Below are positions 8,241 to 17,819 of a stretch of 64,000 bases of DNA, piece by piece. Position numbers and translations under genes: made by a program. This stretch comes from Dankookia rubra (GTDB taxonomy: Bacteria; Pseudomonadota; Alphaproteobacteria; Acetobacterales; Acetobacteraceae): contig NZ_SMSJ01000017.1 in assembly GCF_004355005.1 (NCBI RefSeq), positions 48,865 through 112,864 of the forward strand, read 5' to 3'. Below the pieces are notes generated by a model. That model saw only the letters and a program-made list of their open reading frames with translations. It searched no databases and was not told where the DNA came from. Numbering within the stretch: position 1 is the stretch's first letter; each line of letters opens with the position of its first letter.

Positions 8241-10358
8241 ATGGCCACCGACCCCGATACCGACGCCTTGAAGCCTGCCCGGATCGCCGATGCCGAGATC
8301 CAGCGCGGCCAAGGCGGTGAGACCCACCAACTGGCCGGCGGCGACGTGCCGGTCCTGACCACGCAGCAGGGCATCCCCGTCGCCGACGACCAAAACTCCC
8401 TGCGCACCGGACCGCGCGGCCCGACCTTGCTTGAGGATTTCCACTTCCGCGAGAAGATCTTCCATTTCGACCACGAGCGCATCCCGGAGCGCGTGGTGCA
8501 TGCCCGCGGCTACGGCGCGCACGGTTTCTTCGAAGCCTATGAGTCGCTCTCCGACATCACCCATGCCGACCTGTTCCAGCGCAAGGGCGAAAGGACGCCG
8601 GCCTTCGTCCGCTTCTCCACCGTCGCCGGCAACAAGGGCTCTGCCGACCTCGCGCGCGACGTGCGCGGCTTCGCGGTGAAGCTCTATACGAAGGAAGGCA
8701 ACTGGGACCTCGTCGGCAACAACATCCCGGTCTTCTTCATCCAGGATGCAATCAAGTTCCCCGACCTGATCCACGCGGCGAAGCAGGAACCCGATCGCGG
8801 CTTTCCCCAGGCACAGACCGCGCACGACAACTTCTGGGACTTCGTCTCGCTGACGCCGGAATCGACCCACATGCTGCTGTGGATCATGTCGGACCGGACG
8901 ATCCCCCGCTCGCTTCGCTTCATGGAAGGCTTCGGCGTCCACACCTTCCGGCTGGTCAATGCCGAGGGCAAGTCGACCTTCGTCAAGTTCCACTGGAAGC
9001 CGAAGCAGGGCATGCAGTCCGTCGTGTGGAACGAGGCGGTGAAGATCAACGGCGCCGATCCCGACTTCCATCGCCGCGACCTGTGGAATGCGATCCTGGC
9101 CGGCGACTATCCGGAATGGGAGCTGGGCCTTCAGCTCTTCGACGAGGATTTCGCCGACAGGTTCGACTTCGACGTGCTGGACGCGACGAAGATCATCCCG
9201 GAGGAGCTGGTGCCGGTCCGCCGCGTCGGCCGTCTGGTGCTGGACCGCGTCGTCGACAATTTCTTCGCCGAGACCGAGCAGGTCGCTTTCTGCACCCAGA
9301 ACATCGTCCCCGGCATCGACTTCAGCAACGACCCGCTGCTGCAGGGGCGCAACTTCTCCTACCTCGATACGCAGTTGAAACGGCTGGGCAGCCCGAATTT
9401 CACCCACCTGCCGATCAATGCGCCGAAGACCCATGTCGCGCATTTCCAGCAGGACGGCCACATGGCCATGCGCAATCCGGGCGGTCGCGCGAACTACGAG
9501 CCGAATTCCTGGGGGTCGAAGATCGGCGGCCCGCGCGAATCGCGCGAGCGCGGCTTCCGCAGCTATCCCGCAGCCGACAGTGGCGAGAAGCGCCGCATCC
9601 GCGCCGAGCTCTTCGCCGACCACTACAGCCAGGCGCGGCAGTTCTACCTGAGCCAGACCGAGGTGGAGCAGACCCACATCAAGAACGCCTTTGTCTTCGA
9701 GCTGAGCAAGGTGGAGACCACGGCCATCCGCGCCCGCGTCGTCTCCCACCTGCTGAACGTGGACGAGGCGCTGGCGAGGAAGGTCGCCGACGGCCTCGGG
9801 CTCGAGGCGATGCCGCAGGCGGCGCCGCCGGCGCGCGAGCTGGTCGAGACCCAGCCATCCCCGGCGCTCAGCATCCTGAAGAACGGGCCGAAGGACATGA
9901 AGGGCCGCAAGCTCGGCGTGCTGGTGACCGACGGCACGGATGCGGCGCTGCTGGGAGCGCTGCAGGCCGCGGTGAAGGCGGAAGGCGTCATGATGGAACT
10001 GATCGCGCCGAAGGTCGGCGGCGTGAAGACCAGCGACGGCAAGACGATCGAGGCGCAGCAGAAGGTCAATGGCGGCCCCTCGGTGCTCTACGACGCCGTG
10101 GTGGTGCTGGCCTCGGCGGATGGCGCCAAGCTGCTGTCGATGGAAGCGACGGCGAAGGACTTCGTCAACGACGCCTATGCCCACGCCAAGTTCATCGGCT
10201 ATGCCGAGACGGCGAAGCCGCTGTTCCAGAAGGCCGGGCTGACGGAGATGGACGAGGGCTTCGTGGCGCTGAACGACGCCAAGGACATCCCTGCCTTCCT
10301 GCAGGCCTGCCGTGCGGTGCGCCATTGGCCGCGCGAGGCGAAGGTCCACGCCGTCTAG
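8241..10358 (+). CDS. katE: Large-subunit monofunctional catalase (HPII/KatE type)
   Basis: Haem catalase of 705 residues that dismutates hydrogen peroxide. The distal catalytic His87 is in PERVVHARG, the catalytic Asn in [10 protein letters not shown] (160-161), and the axial haem-ligand Tyr374 in [14 protein letters not shown]. After about residue 560 there is a flavodoxin/DJ-1-like domain ([22 protein letters not shown]) that is specific to large clade-2 catalases such as E. coli KatE. The ATG at 8241 is chosen for the GGAGA upstream and because the longer reading adds nothing family-like. It is monocistronic, with a hairpin shortly after the stop, and divergent from DUF3297. Confidence 0.96.
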   Translation: MATDPDTDALKPARIADAEIQRGQGGETHQLAGGDVPVLTTQQGIPVADDQNSLRTGPRGPTLLEDFHFREKIFHFDHERIPERVVHARGYGAHGFFEAYESLSDITHADLFQRKGERTPAFVRFSTVAGNKGSADLARDVRGFAVKLYTKEGNWDLVGNNIPVFFIQDAIKFPDLIHAAKQEPDRGFPQAQTAHDNFWDFVSLTPESTHMLLWIMSDRTIPRSLRFMEGFGVHTFRLVNAEGKSTFVKFHWKPKQGMQSVVWNEAVKINGADPDFHRRDLWNAILAGDYPEWELGLQLFDEDFADRFDFDVLDATKIIPEELVPVRRVGRLVLDRVVDNFFAETEQVAFCTQNIVPGIDFSNDPLLQGRNFSYLDTQLKRLGSPNFTHLPINAPKTHVAHFQQDGHMAMRNPGGRANYEPNSWGSKIGGPRESRERGFRSYPAADSGEKRRIRAELFADHYSQARQFYLSQTEVEQTHIKNAFVFELSKVETTAIRARVVSHLLNVDEALARKVADGLGLEAMPQAAPPARELVETQPSPALSILKNGPKDMKGRKLGVLVTDGTDAALLGALQAAVKAEGVMMELIAPKVGGVKTSDGKTIEAQQKVNGGPSVLYDAVVVLASADGAKLLSMEATAKDFVNDAYAHAKFIGYAETAKPLFQKAGLTEMDEGFVALNDAKDIPAFLQACRAVRHWPREAKVHAV

Positions 10359-10373
10359 CCCTGGCGAAGCCTT

Positions 10374-10397
10374 CCCGGCCGCGCGACACTGGCCGGG
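10374..10397 (+). terminator. Short hairpin after katE
   Basis: CCCGGCC (10374-10380) pairs with GGCCGGG (10391-10397) across a ten-base loop, between the catalase stop and the next gene. There is no clear U-tract; it is a weak or attenuating structure at best. Confidence 0.4.
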
Positions 10398-10409
10398 GAG
10401 GCGACATCG

Positions 10410-11228
10410 ATGGCCCATGGCGGAATTCCGTTGTCCGGCTGGCTCCGCTGCCTGTCCGGCATCGTGCGGCGCGAAGCGCTGCGCTTCGTCCACCAGCGCG
10501 GCCGCTTCTTCTCCGCGCTGGTGCGGCCGCTGGTCTGGCTGGCGATCTTTGCCGCCGGCTTCCGCTTCGTGCTCGGCGTCTCGATCAGCCCCCCCTACCA
10601 GACCTACGTGCTGTACGAGGTCTACATCGTTCCCGGCCTGGCCGGCATGGTGCTGCTGTTCCAGGGCATGCAGTCGAGCCTGTCGATGGTCTATGACCGC
10701 GAGGTCGGCAGCATGCGCGTGCTGCTGACCAGCCCGCTGCCGCGCTGGTGGCTGCTGTTCTGCAAGCTGCTCGCCGCGGTGCTGGTCGGCATCGCGCAGG
10801 TCTATGTCTTCCTGCTGGTGGCACGGTTCTGGGAGGTGGAGCCGCCGCTGATCGGCTACCTCACCGTGCTGCCCGCGCTGATCCTTTCGGGGATGATGCT
10901 CGGCGCGCTCGGGCTGCTGCTGTCCTCCTGGATCAAGCAGCTGGAGAATTTCGCGGGGGTGATGAATTTCGTCATCTTCCCGATGTTCTTCGCCTCCTCC
11001 GCGCTCTACCCGCTCTGGCGGGTGCAGGAAGCCAGCCTGCCGCTTTGGTATGTTTGCCAAGCCAACCCCTTCACCCAGGCGGTCGAGCTGATCCGCTTCG
11101 CGCTCTATGGCCAGTTCGACCCGGTCTCCTGCGCTGCGGTAACCGTGGCGCTGCTGGTCTTCGGCGGTGCGGCGGTGCTGGGCTACGACCCGCAGCGCGG
11201 GATGCTGGCGCGGCGCGCGGCGGGCTGA
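10410..11228 (+). CDS. ABC-2 type permease, PQQ-dependent catabolism-associated (PedC-like)
   Basis: Inner-membrane ABC-2 permease of 272 residues with about six hydrophobic segments. The region from PPYQTYVLYEVYIVPGLAG through GMQSSLSMVYDREVGSMR and FAGVMNFVIFPMFFASSALY resembles the PedC family that accompanies PQQ alcohol dehydrogenases (recognised from memory). Such exporters are thought to support pyrroloquinoline-quinone-linked alcohol oxidation, although the cargo is unknown. Its probable ATPase partner is not next door but at 14685, beyond tonB and a TonB-dependent receptor. The start at 10410 follows a GGGGAGGCGAC ribosome binding site. Confidence 0.8.
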   Translation: MAHGGIPLSGWLRCLSGIVRREALRFVHQRGRFFSALVRPLVWLAIFAAGFRFVLGVSISPPYQTYVLYEVYIVPGLAGMVLLFQGMQSSLSMVYDREVGSMRVLLTSPLPRWWLLFCKLLAAVLVGIAQVYVFLLVARFWEVEPPLIGYLTVLPALILSGMMLGALGLLLSSWIKQLENFAGVMNFVIFPMFFASSALYPLWRVQEASLPLWYVCQANPFTQAVELIRFALYGQFDPVSCAAVTVALLVFGGAAVLGYDPQRGMLARRAAG

Positions 11229-11339
11229 GCCCATCGCGCGAATTCGAAGCGCGGCCCGGTTGGTCGTTGCCGGTCCGCGGACGCAGCATGATCCCCGGAG
11301 GTCGCCGGCAAGGGCGTCCCGCAGGGAGGGCAAGGGTGC

Positions 11340-12212
11340 ATGGCCCAGCCGCGGATTCGCCGGCCGCTTGCCGCCGGGCTGCTCGGCTCGGTCGCGCTGC
11401 ATGGCGCGGCGGGTGCGATGGTGGCCGCGACACTCGCCTGGCGCGTGCTGCCCGCGCCAACCGGGGCGGAGCCGGCGCTGCAGGTGGTGTGGCTGCCCCT
11501 GACGGAGGTCGCGCCGGAGATCGCCGCGCCGGCGGCCTCGGTGCCGGGCGCCGCCACCACCGAGGCCGCCCCGCTCGGCCCTGCCATGGCCGAGGGCATC
11601 GAGCCGGAGGACGCGCTGGCGACGCAGGTCCATGCGCTGCCACCGGCGGTCGTGCCGCCGGCACCGGCCAGCCTGCCGCCGCTGCCGATGCCCGAGATGG
11701 ACATCGCCGAGCTCCCGGCCGATCCGACCGCGCTCTTCGCCGCCCCGCCGCCCCAGCAGATGGCCAGTCTCTCGGTGCTCCAGCCGAGGCCAGAGGCGGC
11801 GCTGCCGCTGCCGCCCCCGCTCCCGCCAAGGGCACGCGCCGCCATGCCGGCACCATCACCGGCACCAGCGCAGCCCGCCGCCCTTGCCGCGCCGACGCTG
11901 CCGCCACCGGCACCGCCCGCCGCGATCCCGGTCGTCACCGGCGCGCCACGCTTCCGCCGCCCGCCCGCGCCGCCCGCCTATCCGGACCGCATGCGCGAGG
12001 CCGGCATCGAGGGCATCGCGCTGCTGCGGCTGCGCGTCGCCGCCGATGGCACGACGCAGGAGATCCGCCTGCTGCGCTCCGCCGGCCACCGGACGCTCGA
12101 TGACGCCGCGCAAGCCGCCGCCCGCCGCTGGGAGATCGCGCCGGCGCTGCGCAACGGCATCGCCATCGAGGCCTGGGTGGATGTGCCGGTGCGCTTCCGC
12201 CTGGATGAATAG
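11340..12212 (+). CDS. TonB energy transducer
   Basis: Protein of 290 residues with TonB architecture. One N-terminal membrane anchor (residues about 12-38: LAAGLLGSVALHGAAGAMVA) is followed by a long proline/alanine-rich periplasmic spacer and a C-terminal TonB domain of about 85 residues (PPAYPDRMREAGIEGIALL, RSAGHRTLDDAAQAAARRW, VDVPVRFRL). It couples the proton-motive force to outer-membrane receptors. The stop lies three bases from the end of the convergent receptor gene, so the two form a tail-to-tail functional pair. No exbB or exbD is in the window; those subunits must come from elsewhere. Confidence 0.9.
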   Translation: MAQPRIRRPLAAGLLGSVALHGAAGAMVAATLAWRVLPAPTGAEPALQVVWLPLTEVAPEIAAPAASVPGAATTEAAPLGPAMAEGIEPEDALATQVHALPPAVVPPAPASLPPLPMPEMDIAELPADPTALFAAPPPQQMASLSVLQPRPEAALPLPPPLPPRARAAMPAPSPAPAQPAALAAPTLPPPAPPAAIPVVTGAPRFRRPPAPPAYPDRMREAGIEGIALLRLRVAADGTTQEIRLLRSAGHRTLDDAAQAAARRWEIAPALRNGIAIEAWVDVPVRFRLDE

Positions 12213-12215
12213 GGG

Positions 12216-14555
12216 TCAGAACGCGAAGCGCATCCCGGCATAGAAGGCGCGAGGCAGGTTCGGCGTCAGCGTGCGCGGATCGGTCAGGCCGAGATTGAGC
12301 GCGCTCGCCGTCTCGAGGTTGTACAGCGTACCGAAGCTGGACGATTTCTGGTCGAGCAGGTTGCGCACCAGCCCATAGGCCTCCACCCCCGGCGCGATCT
12401 GGATGCTGGTGCGCAGGTTGACCGTGGCATAGGCGGCGACCGGCTTCAGCAGGTTGGCCTCGTCGCCGCGCAGGTACTGGCTGCCGTTGACGATGACCGC
12501 GCCGCCGATGCGCCAGGTCTCCGTCGCGCGCCATTCCGCATCGAAGCGCAGCCGCTGGCGGGGGATGCCGGGGACACGGTCGCCGCGCTGCACCGGGATG
12601 GCGCCGTCGGCATCGGCGAAGGGGTTGTTCGGACTCGGCAGCCGCTGCGCGGTCTGGAAGGTCGCGTCGATCAGCGCATAGTCCAGCGCCAGCGCCAGCC
12701 GCTCGTCGCGCCAGCCAAGCCCGGCCTCGATCCCCTGCCGCCGCGTGTCGCCGGAATTCTGGAAATAGCCGCGGCCCTGGATCGGGCTCTGCACCAGCAG
12801 GATGTCGTCGGTGAGCCCGGTGCGGAACAGGCCGAGGTTCCAGGTGGTGCGGCCGCCGAGCCAGGCGGGCGGCAGGGTGCCGCGCAGCCCGGCTTCGACC
12901 GTGCGGCTGACCACCTGCTTCAGCGCGGGGTCGGACAGAAAGAACGCCCCCAGCGTGCAGGGCCGCAGCGGGTCGGCGCAGGCCAGCTCGGCCGGGGTCG
13001 GGGCGCGGTTCGCCTCGGCATAGCCGGCATAGGCGGTGACGCGGTCCAGCACGCGGAAGGTCAGGCCGGCCTGCGGGTTGAATCGGGAGAAGCGGTGGTC
13101 GCCGTCGAGCGCGGTGCCGATCCGGTCGCGCAGTTGCACCTGCGCGGTGTTGAACCGGCCGCCGAGCGTCGCGGCCAAGCGCGGTGTCACCTCCCAGGTG
13201 CCGGTGCCGAAGACGCCCCAGGCCGCGGTGGTCGTCCTCAGCTGCACCGGCTGGATGCCGCTGCCCGGCGTGTCGAGGAACAGCCCGCTGCCCGCCACGG
13301 TGCGGTCCGCGGTGACGCTGCCGAATTCCGTGCTGCCGGAGAAATCCGTACTGGCGTGGTCGTAGCTGGCGCCGAAGACCACCCGCGCCGGCCGGCCGAG
13401 CAGCGGCTCGGTCGAGACGATCTGCGCCGCGCCGCCGGTGCCTAGGGTATTGGTCGCGGTGCGGTTCACCGCGCCCGCCGGGGCGCCATCCAGCAGATCC
13501 GCGCCGATCGTGCCGCCGCCTGTCGTCCGCAGCGGCTGGCCGGCATCGGTGCAGAGCAGCCCGGCAAGGTCGTCGCAGCCCTCGGCCTCGGCGATATCGG
13601 CGTTCAGCGTGCGCTGGCGGAAGCTGCGGACATAGGCATTGGCCTCCAGGCTCCAGGCCTCCGCCAGCTCGTAGGTGCCGCGCGCCTGCAGCGTGACCAT
13701 GCGGTTGTAGGTGCGGTCGGGATAGGTGAAGACGTGGCGCCGGTCGGCCGCCAGCAGCTGCACCGGCGCCGGCCCGTTGCCGCCGAGCGCATTGCTGCCG
13801 GCGCCGATCGACAGGTTCAGCGTCGCGCGTTCGCCGCGCGCGCCGATGTCGCCGTAGAGCCGCCGCAACCGTGAGGGGGATGCGTTGCGCCAGCCATCCT
13901 CGCTCAGCCCCTCCACCGCCAGGTAGGCCGCGACATCGCCGACCTGCTTGCCGTATTCGAGGCCCATCGCGGCGCGGCCGAAGGACCCGCCCGAGACGTC
14001 GACGCGGGCGCCCGGCGAATCGAAGCCGGTCTTCATCCGCAGCGCGAGCGCGCCGCCGATCGCGTTCAGACCGAAGACCGGGTTGCTGCCGATGAGGTCG
14101 ACCGAACGGATCGCATTGGCCGGGATCAGGTCCCAGTTCACCGTATCGCCGAAGGCCTCGTTGATGCGGACGCCGTTCTGGTAGACCGCCAGCCCCTGCG
14201 GCGTGCCGACCAGGGGCGAGGCGGTGAAGCCGCGATAGGAGACGTCGGGCGCGAAGGGATTGCCCTGCGTGTCGTTCACCGTGACGCCGGCGGAAAGCCG
14301 CACCAGCGTATCGACCAGGTCGGGCCGGCCTTCCCGCGCCAGATCGGCGGCGGAGAAGCTGCGCGGGTTGCCGGCGATGCGGTCGCGCGGCACGCCCCCG
14401 GCGGGCAGCGGCGAGGTGGCGACGGATTCGACCGTGGGCAGCGTCGCTGCGGGCGGTTCCTGCGCCAGGGCGTAGCTGCAGGGCAGCAGCGCAACGACCG
14501 CGGCGCGAATTCGCACTGTCGCGGGTGCCATCCCGCGGCCTGTTGCGACCGTCAT
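12216..14555 (-). CDS. TonB-dependent outer-membrane receptor
   Basis: Outer-membrane active transporter of 779 residues with a signal peptide (VRIRAAVVALLPCSYALAQ). The plug domain spans roughly residues 45-165 (PRSFSAADLAREGRPDLVDT, YRGFTASPLVGTPQGLAVYQ, IRSVDLIGSNPVFGLNAIGG). A 22-strand barrel follows and ends in the terminal aromatic GMRFAF. Two cysteine pairs in extracellular-loop positions (EGCDDLAGLLC and ACADPLRPC) suggest disulfides. The ATG at 14555 has GGGGAGGGGAA directly upstream. The substrate cannot be assigned; iron-siderophore, cobalamin, copper or a quinone cofactor are all possible. It sits inside the split PedBC-like ABC locus with its own TonB. Confidence 0.92.
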   Translation of the reverse strand: MTVATGRGMAPATVRIRAAVVALLPCSYALAQEPPAATLPTVESVATSPLPAGGVPRDRIAGNPRSFSAADLAREGRPDLVDTLVRLSAGVTVNDTQGNPFAPDVSYRGFTASPLVGTPQGLAVYQNGVRINEAFGDTVNWDLIPANAIRSVDLIGSNPVFGLNAIGGALALRMKTGFDSPGARVDVSGGSFGRAAMGLEYGKQVGDVAAYLAVEGLSEDGWRNASPSRLRRLYGDIGARGERATLNLSIGAGSNALGGNGPAPVQLLAADRRHVFTYPDRTYNRMVTLQARGTYELAEAWSLEANAYVRSFRQRTLNADIAEAEGCDDLAGLLCTDAGQPLRTTGGGTIGADLLDGAPAGAVNRTATNTLGTGGAAQIVSTEPLLGRPARVVFGASYDHASTDFSGSTEFGSVTADRTVAGSGLFLDTPGSGIQPVQLRTTTAAWGVFGTGTWEVTPRLAATLGGRFNTAQVQLRDRIGTALDGDHRFSRFNPQAGLTFRVLDRVTAYAGYAEANRAPTPAELACADPLRPCTLGAFFLSDPALKQVVSRTVEAGLRGTLPPAWLGGRTTWNLGLFRTGLTDDILLVQSPIQGRGYFQNSGDTRRQGIEAGLGWRDERLALALDYALIDATFQTAQRLPSPNNPFADADGAIPVQRGDRVPGIPRQRLRFDAEWRATETWRIGGAVIVNGSQYLRGDEANLLKPVAAYATVNLRTSIQIAPGVEAYGLVRNLLDQKSSSFGTLYNLETASALNLGLTDPRTLTPNLPRAFYAGMRFAF

Positions 14556-14684
14556 TTCCCCTCCCCGGCCATTCACGTGCATCAAGGCAGCCACGCGGGC
14601 TTTCGTGGCCCCATACCATGCAGGCGGCAGCGGCAGGGGCTTGGCCCGGACACGAAGCCGCAAGCGGCGAAGGACAGGCGGAGC

Positions 14685-15473
14685 ATGCGTCCGGATCACC
14701 ACAGCACCAGCGCGATCGAAGCCGTCAGCCATGCCGCGCCGGCACTCGAGGTCGCGCGGCTCTCCTTCGCCTACGGCGCGCGCCAGGTGCTGCACGACGC
14801 CGCCTTCCGCGTCATGCCCGGCGAATTCGCCGTGCTGCTCGGCCCGAACGGCGCGGGCAAGAGCACACTCTTCGCCCTCATCACCCGGCTCTTCGATGCG
14901 CCGCCCCCCGGCAGCGTAAGGATCTTCGGCACCGAGATGCGTGAGGAGCCGGGCGCGGCGCTGGCGCGGCTCGGCCTCGTGTTCCAGCAGCCGACGCTCG
15001 ATCCGGATATCTCGGTGATCGAGAACCTGCTCTACCACGGCGCGCTGCACGGGCTGCCGCGCGCCGAATCGCGCCGCCGCGCGATGCACGAGCTGGAACG
15101 GGTGGAGCTGGCGGACCGTGCCGGCAGCACGGTGCGCGCGCTCTCGGGCGGGCAGCGGCGGCGGGCGGAGGTGGCGCGGGCGCTGCTGACGCAGCCGGCG
15201 CTGCTGCTGCTGGACGAGGCGACGACCGGCCTCGACATGCCGAGCCGCGCCGCGGTGCGCAGGCACGTGCGCAACCTTTGCACGACGGAGGGCCTGGCGG
15301 TGCTCTGGGCAACGCACCTGATCGAGGAGGTGCCGGAAGAGGCGCGCGTCATCATGCTGGCCGAAGGCCGCGTGCGCGCCGAGGGCACGGTGCCGGAGGT
15401 GCTGGCCCAGGCGGCGCAGGCGCCGGACCTGCCCGACGCCTTCGCCCGCCTCACCGCCTCCGCGAAAGGCTAG
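14685..15473 (+). CDS. ABC transporter ATPase, PQQ-dependent catabolism-associated (PedB-like)
   Basis: Cytosolic ATP-binding subunit of 262 residues. Walker A is GPNGAGKST, the signature LSGGQRRRAEVARAL, Walker B LLLLDEATTGLD, and the switch histidine is in WATHLIEE. The wording around VFQQPTLDPDISVIENL and LCTTEGLAVLWATHL resembles the ATPase family that pairs with PedC-like permeases, so its partner is probably the permease at 10410. The start at 14685 has GGCGGAG upstream. It is divergent from the TonB-dependent receptor across a 129-base gap and overlaps the convergent PhyH gene by four bases. Confidence 0.88.
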   Translation: MRPDHHSTSAIEAVSHAAPALEVARLSFAYGARQVLHDAAFRVMPGEFAVLLGPNGAGKSTLFALITRLFDAPPPGSVRIFGTEMREEPGAALARLGLVFQQPTLDPDISVIENLLYHGALHGLPRAESRRRAMHELERVELADRAGSTVRALSGGQRRRAEVARALLTQPALLLLDEATTGLDMPSRAAVRRHVRNLCTTEGLAVLWATHLIEEVPEEARVIMLAEGRVRAEGTVPEVLAQAAQAPDLPDAFARLTASAKG

Positions 15474-16630
15474 ATGCTGAGGTCGAGCAGGTTGTAGTCC
15501 CGCATCCCCGCCTTCGCCGCTTCGTCCCAGCGCCAGGTCTCGCCGCCTTCGGCATGCGGCTTGTAGGTATAGGGCGTCTCCTGCGGGAAGCGCCGCGCGC
15601 GCGCATCGATGGCGTAGCCGATCACCCGGGCCCGCTCGCGGATGCGCGCGTCATCGTAGATCGCCGGCTCGTTGTGCACGCCGCCGCCCTCCACGCCCAG
15701 TACCGAGCGGCGGCGATGGAAGCCGAAATTCAGCGTCACCCGCCAGTCCGGGCTGGTATTGGCGAAGCTGCCGTGCACGGTCTGCCGGTTGGTGATGGCG
15801 ACGTCGCCCGGCGCGCAGAGGATCGGCACCGCTTCGGGCAGCCGTTCCGTCCCCGCCGCCGCGACGCGCGCCTTGATGTCGGCGCGGCCCAGCCGGTGCG
15901 AGCCCGGCACGACCCAGACGCCGTTCGCCGCGGTGCAGCCGTAGAGCTGCGCCATGAAGTTGAAGCCATGCGTGCCCTGGTCGAGGTCCGGGCTGTCCCA
16001 ATGCGTCACGCCGTCCTGGTGCCAGGCGACGGAGGCGCCGCGGCCCGGCTCCTTGACGAAGATCGCCTCGTTGAAGGGCACGAAGTCCTCGCCGTTCACC
16101 GCCGCGGCCACCGCCAGCAGGCCGGGATGGCCATAGAGCCGCAGCGCGGCCTCCGAGAATTGCAGCGATCCCAGGATGAGGTAGACGATCTCCCTCGGCG
16201 CGCCCTCCGAGGCCTTCGGCTCGAACATCTTCACGGGGTGCCGGCCGTTCGCCGCCTTGGTGCCGCCCATCGGGTCGCCGAGCGGCCGCGCCCAGAACAG
16301 CGTCGGCGCCTTGTTGTCGGCGGCCAGCGCCGGGCGGCCCTGCGCATCGACCGGCGCGCCGCGCTCGCGCGGCAGCCGCGCCAGGATGTCCTGGATATCG
16401 GCCTCGATGTCGCCGAGCTCGTCCGGCTGCAGCACGCCTTCGAAGACATAGAAGCCGCAGCGCCAATAGGCCTCGAGTATGTCGGGATGGATGCGGCCGT
16501 CCTCGCCGAAGCGGATCGGGCCGCGATTGCCGAGTGCCATGGCACGGGCTTCCCCGGCACGGAGATAGGCCCGCATCGCGGCCTCTTCCGGGCCGTAGTC
16601 GACGGGTGCCGGCGCGAGCGGCTTGTTCAT
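15470..16630 (-). CDS. Phytanoyl-CoA dioxygenase (PhyH) family protein
   Basis: Non-haem Fe(II)/2-oxoglutarate oxygenase of 386 residues. The iron triad is visible as His204-x-Asp206 ([10 protein letters not shown]) and His286 (QTVHGSFAN), with the 2-oxoglutarate-binding Arg297 (WRVTLNFGF). [11 protein letters not shown] and [10 protein letters not shown] are typical of the family. The start at 16630 has AAAGGACG upstream. Its substrate is unknown. Because it is divergent from a sulfate importer, a role in liberating sulfur from an organosulfur compound is conceivable, but that is only positional inference. It overlaps the ABC ATPase gene tail to tail by four bases. Confidence 0.87.
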   Translation of the reverse strand: MNKPLAPAPVDYGPEEAAMRAYLRAGEARAMALGNRGPIRFGEDGRIHPDILEAYWRCGFYVFEGVLQPDELGDIEADIQDILARLPRERGAPVDAQGRPALAADNKAPTLFWARPLGDPMGGTKAANGRHPVKMFEPKASEGAPREIVYLILGSLQFSEAALRLYGHPGLLAVAAAVNGEDFVPFNEAIFVKEPGRGASVAWHQDGVTHWDSPDLDQGTHGFNFMAQLYGCTAANGVWVVPGSHRLGRADIKARVAAAGTERLPEAVPILCAPGDVAITNRQTVHGSFANTSPDWRVTLNFGFHRRRSVLGVEGGGVHNEPAIYDDARIRERARVIGYAIDARARRFPQETPYTYKPHAEGGETWRWDEAAKAGMRDYNLLDLSI

Positions 16631-16802
16631 GGCCACGTCCTTTCCATCCCTTGGCGAGAGCATAGGACCGGCCGGCGCGGCAGTTCAATCGACCGACCGG
16701 ACGCGGACCGAGATCTGCCTTATATCACTTTCACAACGTGATTTTCGAAGTTCCCCGATTTCGAATGTCATTATAGGCTCCGGCGTCGAGGAGGCCGCAT
16801 CG
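16631..16802. promoter_or_regulatory. AT-rich divergent promoter between PhyH and the sulfate importer
   Basis: The sequence drops markedly in GC between about 16715 and 16775. It holds an inverted repeat ATCAC-N9-GTGAT (16724-16742) and two copies of the palindrome TTCGAA at 16744-16749 and 16760-16765, sixteen bases apart. A TATAGG hexamer follows at about 16772. This is the layout of a LysR- or MarR-type operator plus promoter; CysB/Cbl control would fit a sulfate operon, but no such gene is visible here. GAGGAGG precedes the importer start. Confidence 0.5.
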
Positions 16803-17819
16803 ATGCCCCGACCATCCCTCGCCCGCCGCGCCCTGCTGGCCGCGCCGCTGCTGCCCCTGGCCCGCGCAGCCCGCGCCCAGGCACCGCGCGAGCTGCTGAA
16901 TGTCAGCTATGACCCGACGCGGGAATTCTACCGCGAGTACAATGCCGGCTTCGCCAAGTCCTGGCAGGCCGGCAGCGGGCAGCCGCTGCGCGTCAGCACC
17001 TCGCATGGTGGCTCCGGCCGCCAGGCGCGCTCGGTGATCGACGGGCTGCCGGCAGATGTCGTGACGCTGGCGCTGGCCTACGACGTCGACGCCATCGCCG
17101 GGCGCGGCCTGATTGCGCGCGACTGGATGGGCCGGCTGCCGCACAACAGCGCGCCTTATACCAGCACCATCGTCCTCCTGGTGCGGGCGGGGAACCCGAA
17201 GGGGATCCGCGACTGGGGCGACCTTGCCAGGCCCGGCATCGCCGTGATCACGCCGAACCCGAAGACCTCGGGCGGCGCCCGCTGGAACTACCTGGCGGCC
17301 TGGGCCTGGGCGCTGCGCCAGCCCGGCGGCAGCGATGCGACGGCGGGGGAGTATCTCGGCCGCGTCTTCCGCAACGTACCGGTGCTGGATACCGGCGCGC
17401 GCGGCTCCACCACCAGCTTCGCCCAGCGCGGCCAGGGCGACGTGCTGCTGGCCTGGGAGAACGAGGCGCACCTGGCGCTGCAGGAATTCCGCGAGGCAAA
17501 GCTCGGGATCGTCTATCCTCCGCTCTCCATCCTCGCGGAGCCATCGGTGGCCGTGGTGGACCAGAATGTCGATCGCCGGGGCACCCGCGCGGCGGCGGAG
17601 GCCTATCTGCGCGGCCTCTACGCGCCGGAGGGCCAGGCGCTGGCGGCGAAGCACTTCTATCGCCCGCGCGATGCCGCCCTGCTGGCGGCCAATGCGGCAC
17701 GCTTCCCGGCGATGGACCTGGTCACGGTGGACGCCGCCTTCGGCGGCTGGGGCCAGGCGCAGCGCAGCCATTTCAACGATGGCGGCAGCTTCGACCGTCT
17801 CTACCGCCCGGGCCGATGA
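16803..17819 (+). CDS. sbp: Sulfate/thiosulfate ABC transporter, periplasmic binding protein
   Basis: Periplasmic sulfate-binding protein of 338 residues. The signal peptide [20 protein letters not shown] ends in ARAQA. Family hallmarks include [72 protein letters not shown] and [11 protein letters not shown]. The start at 16803 is preceded by GAGGAGG. It is the first gene of an operon encoding a complete importer and overlaps cysT by four bases. It could equally be named cysP, since sulfate and thiosulfate receptors are not separable by eye. Confidence 0.94.
   Translation: MPRPSLARRALLAAPLLPLARAARAQAPRELLNVSYDPTREFYREYNAGFAKSWQAGSGQPLRVSTSHGGSGRQARSVIDGLPADVVTLALAYDVDAIAGRGLIARDWMGRLPHNSAPYTSTIVLLVRAGNPKGIRDWGDLARPGIAVITPNPKTSGGARWNYLAAWAWALRQPGGSDATAGEYLGRVFRNVPVLDTGARGSTTSFAQRGQGDVLLAWENEAHLALQEFREAKLGIVYPPLSILAEPSVAVVDQNVDRRGTRAAAEAYLRGLYAPEGQALAAKHFYRPRDAALLAANAARFPAMDLVTVDAAFGGWGQAQRSHFNDGGSFDRLYRPGR

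Noticed and set aside
8172-11633. 1153-codon minus-strand open frame across katE and its neighbours
   Set aside because: Composition is His/Arg/Gln/Gly-rich with no family motifs; it is the antisense shadow of a clearly conserved catalase in high-GC DNA.
12216-14555. Receptor as a PQQ importer (PqqU-like)
   Set aside because: Suggested only by the neighbouring PQQ-associated ABC genes; nothing in the receptor sequence itself shows the ligand.
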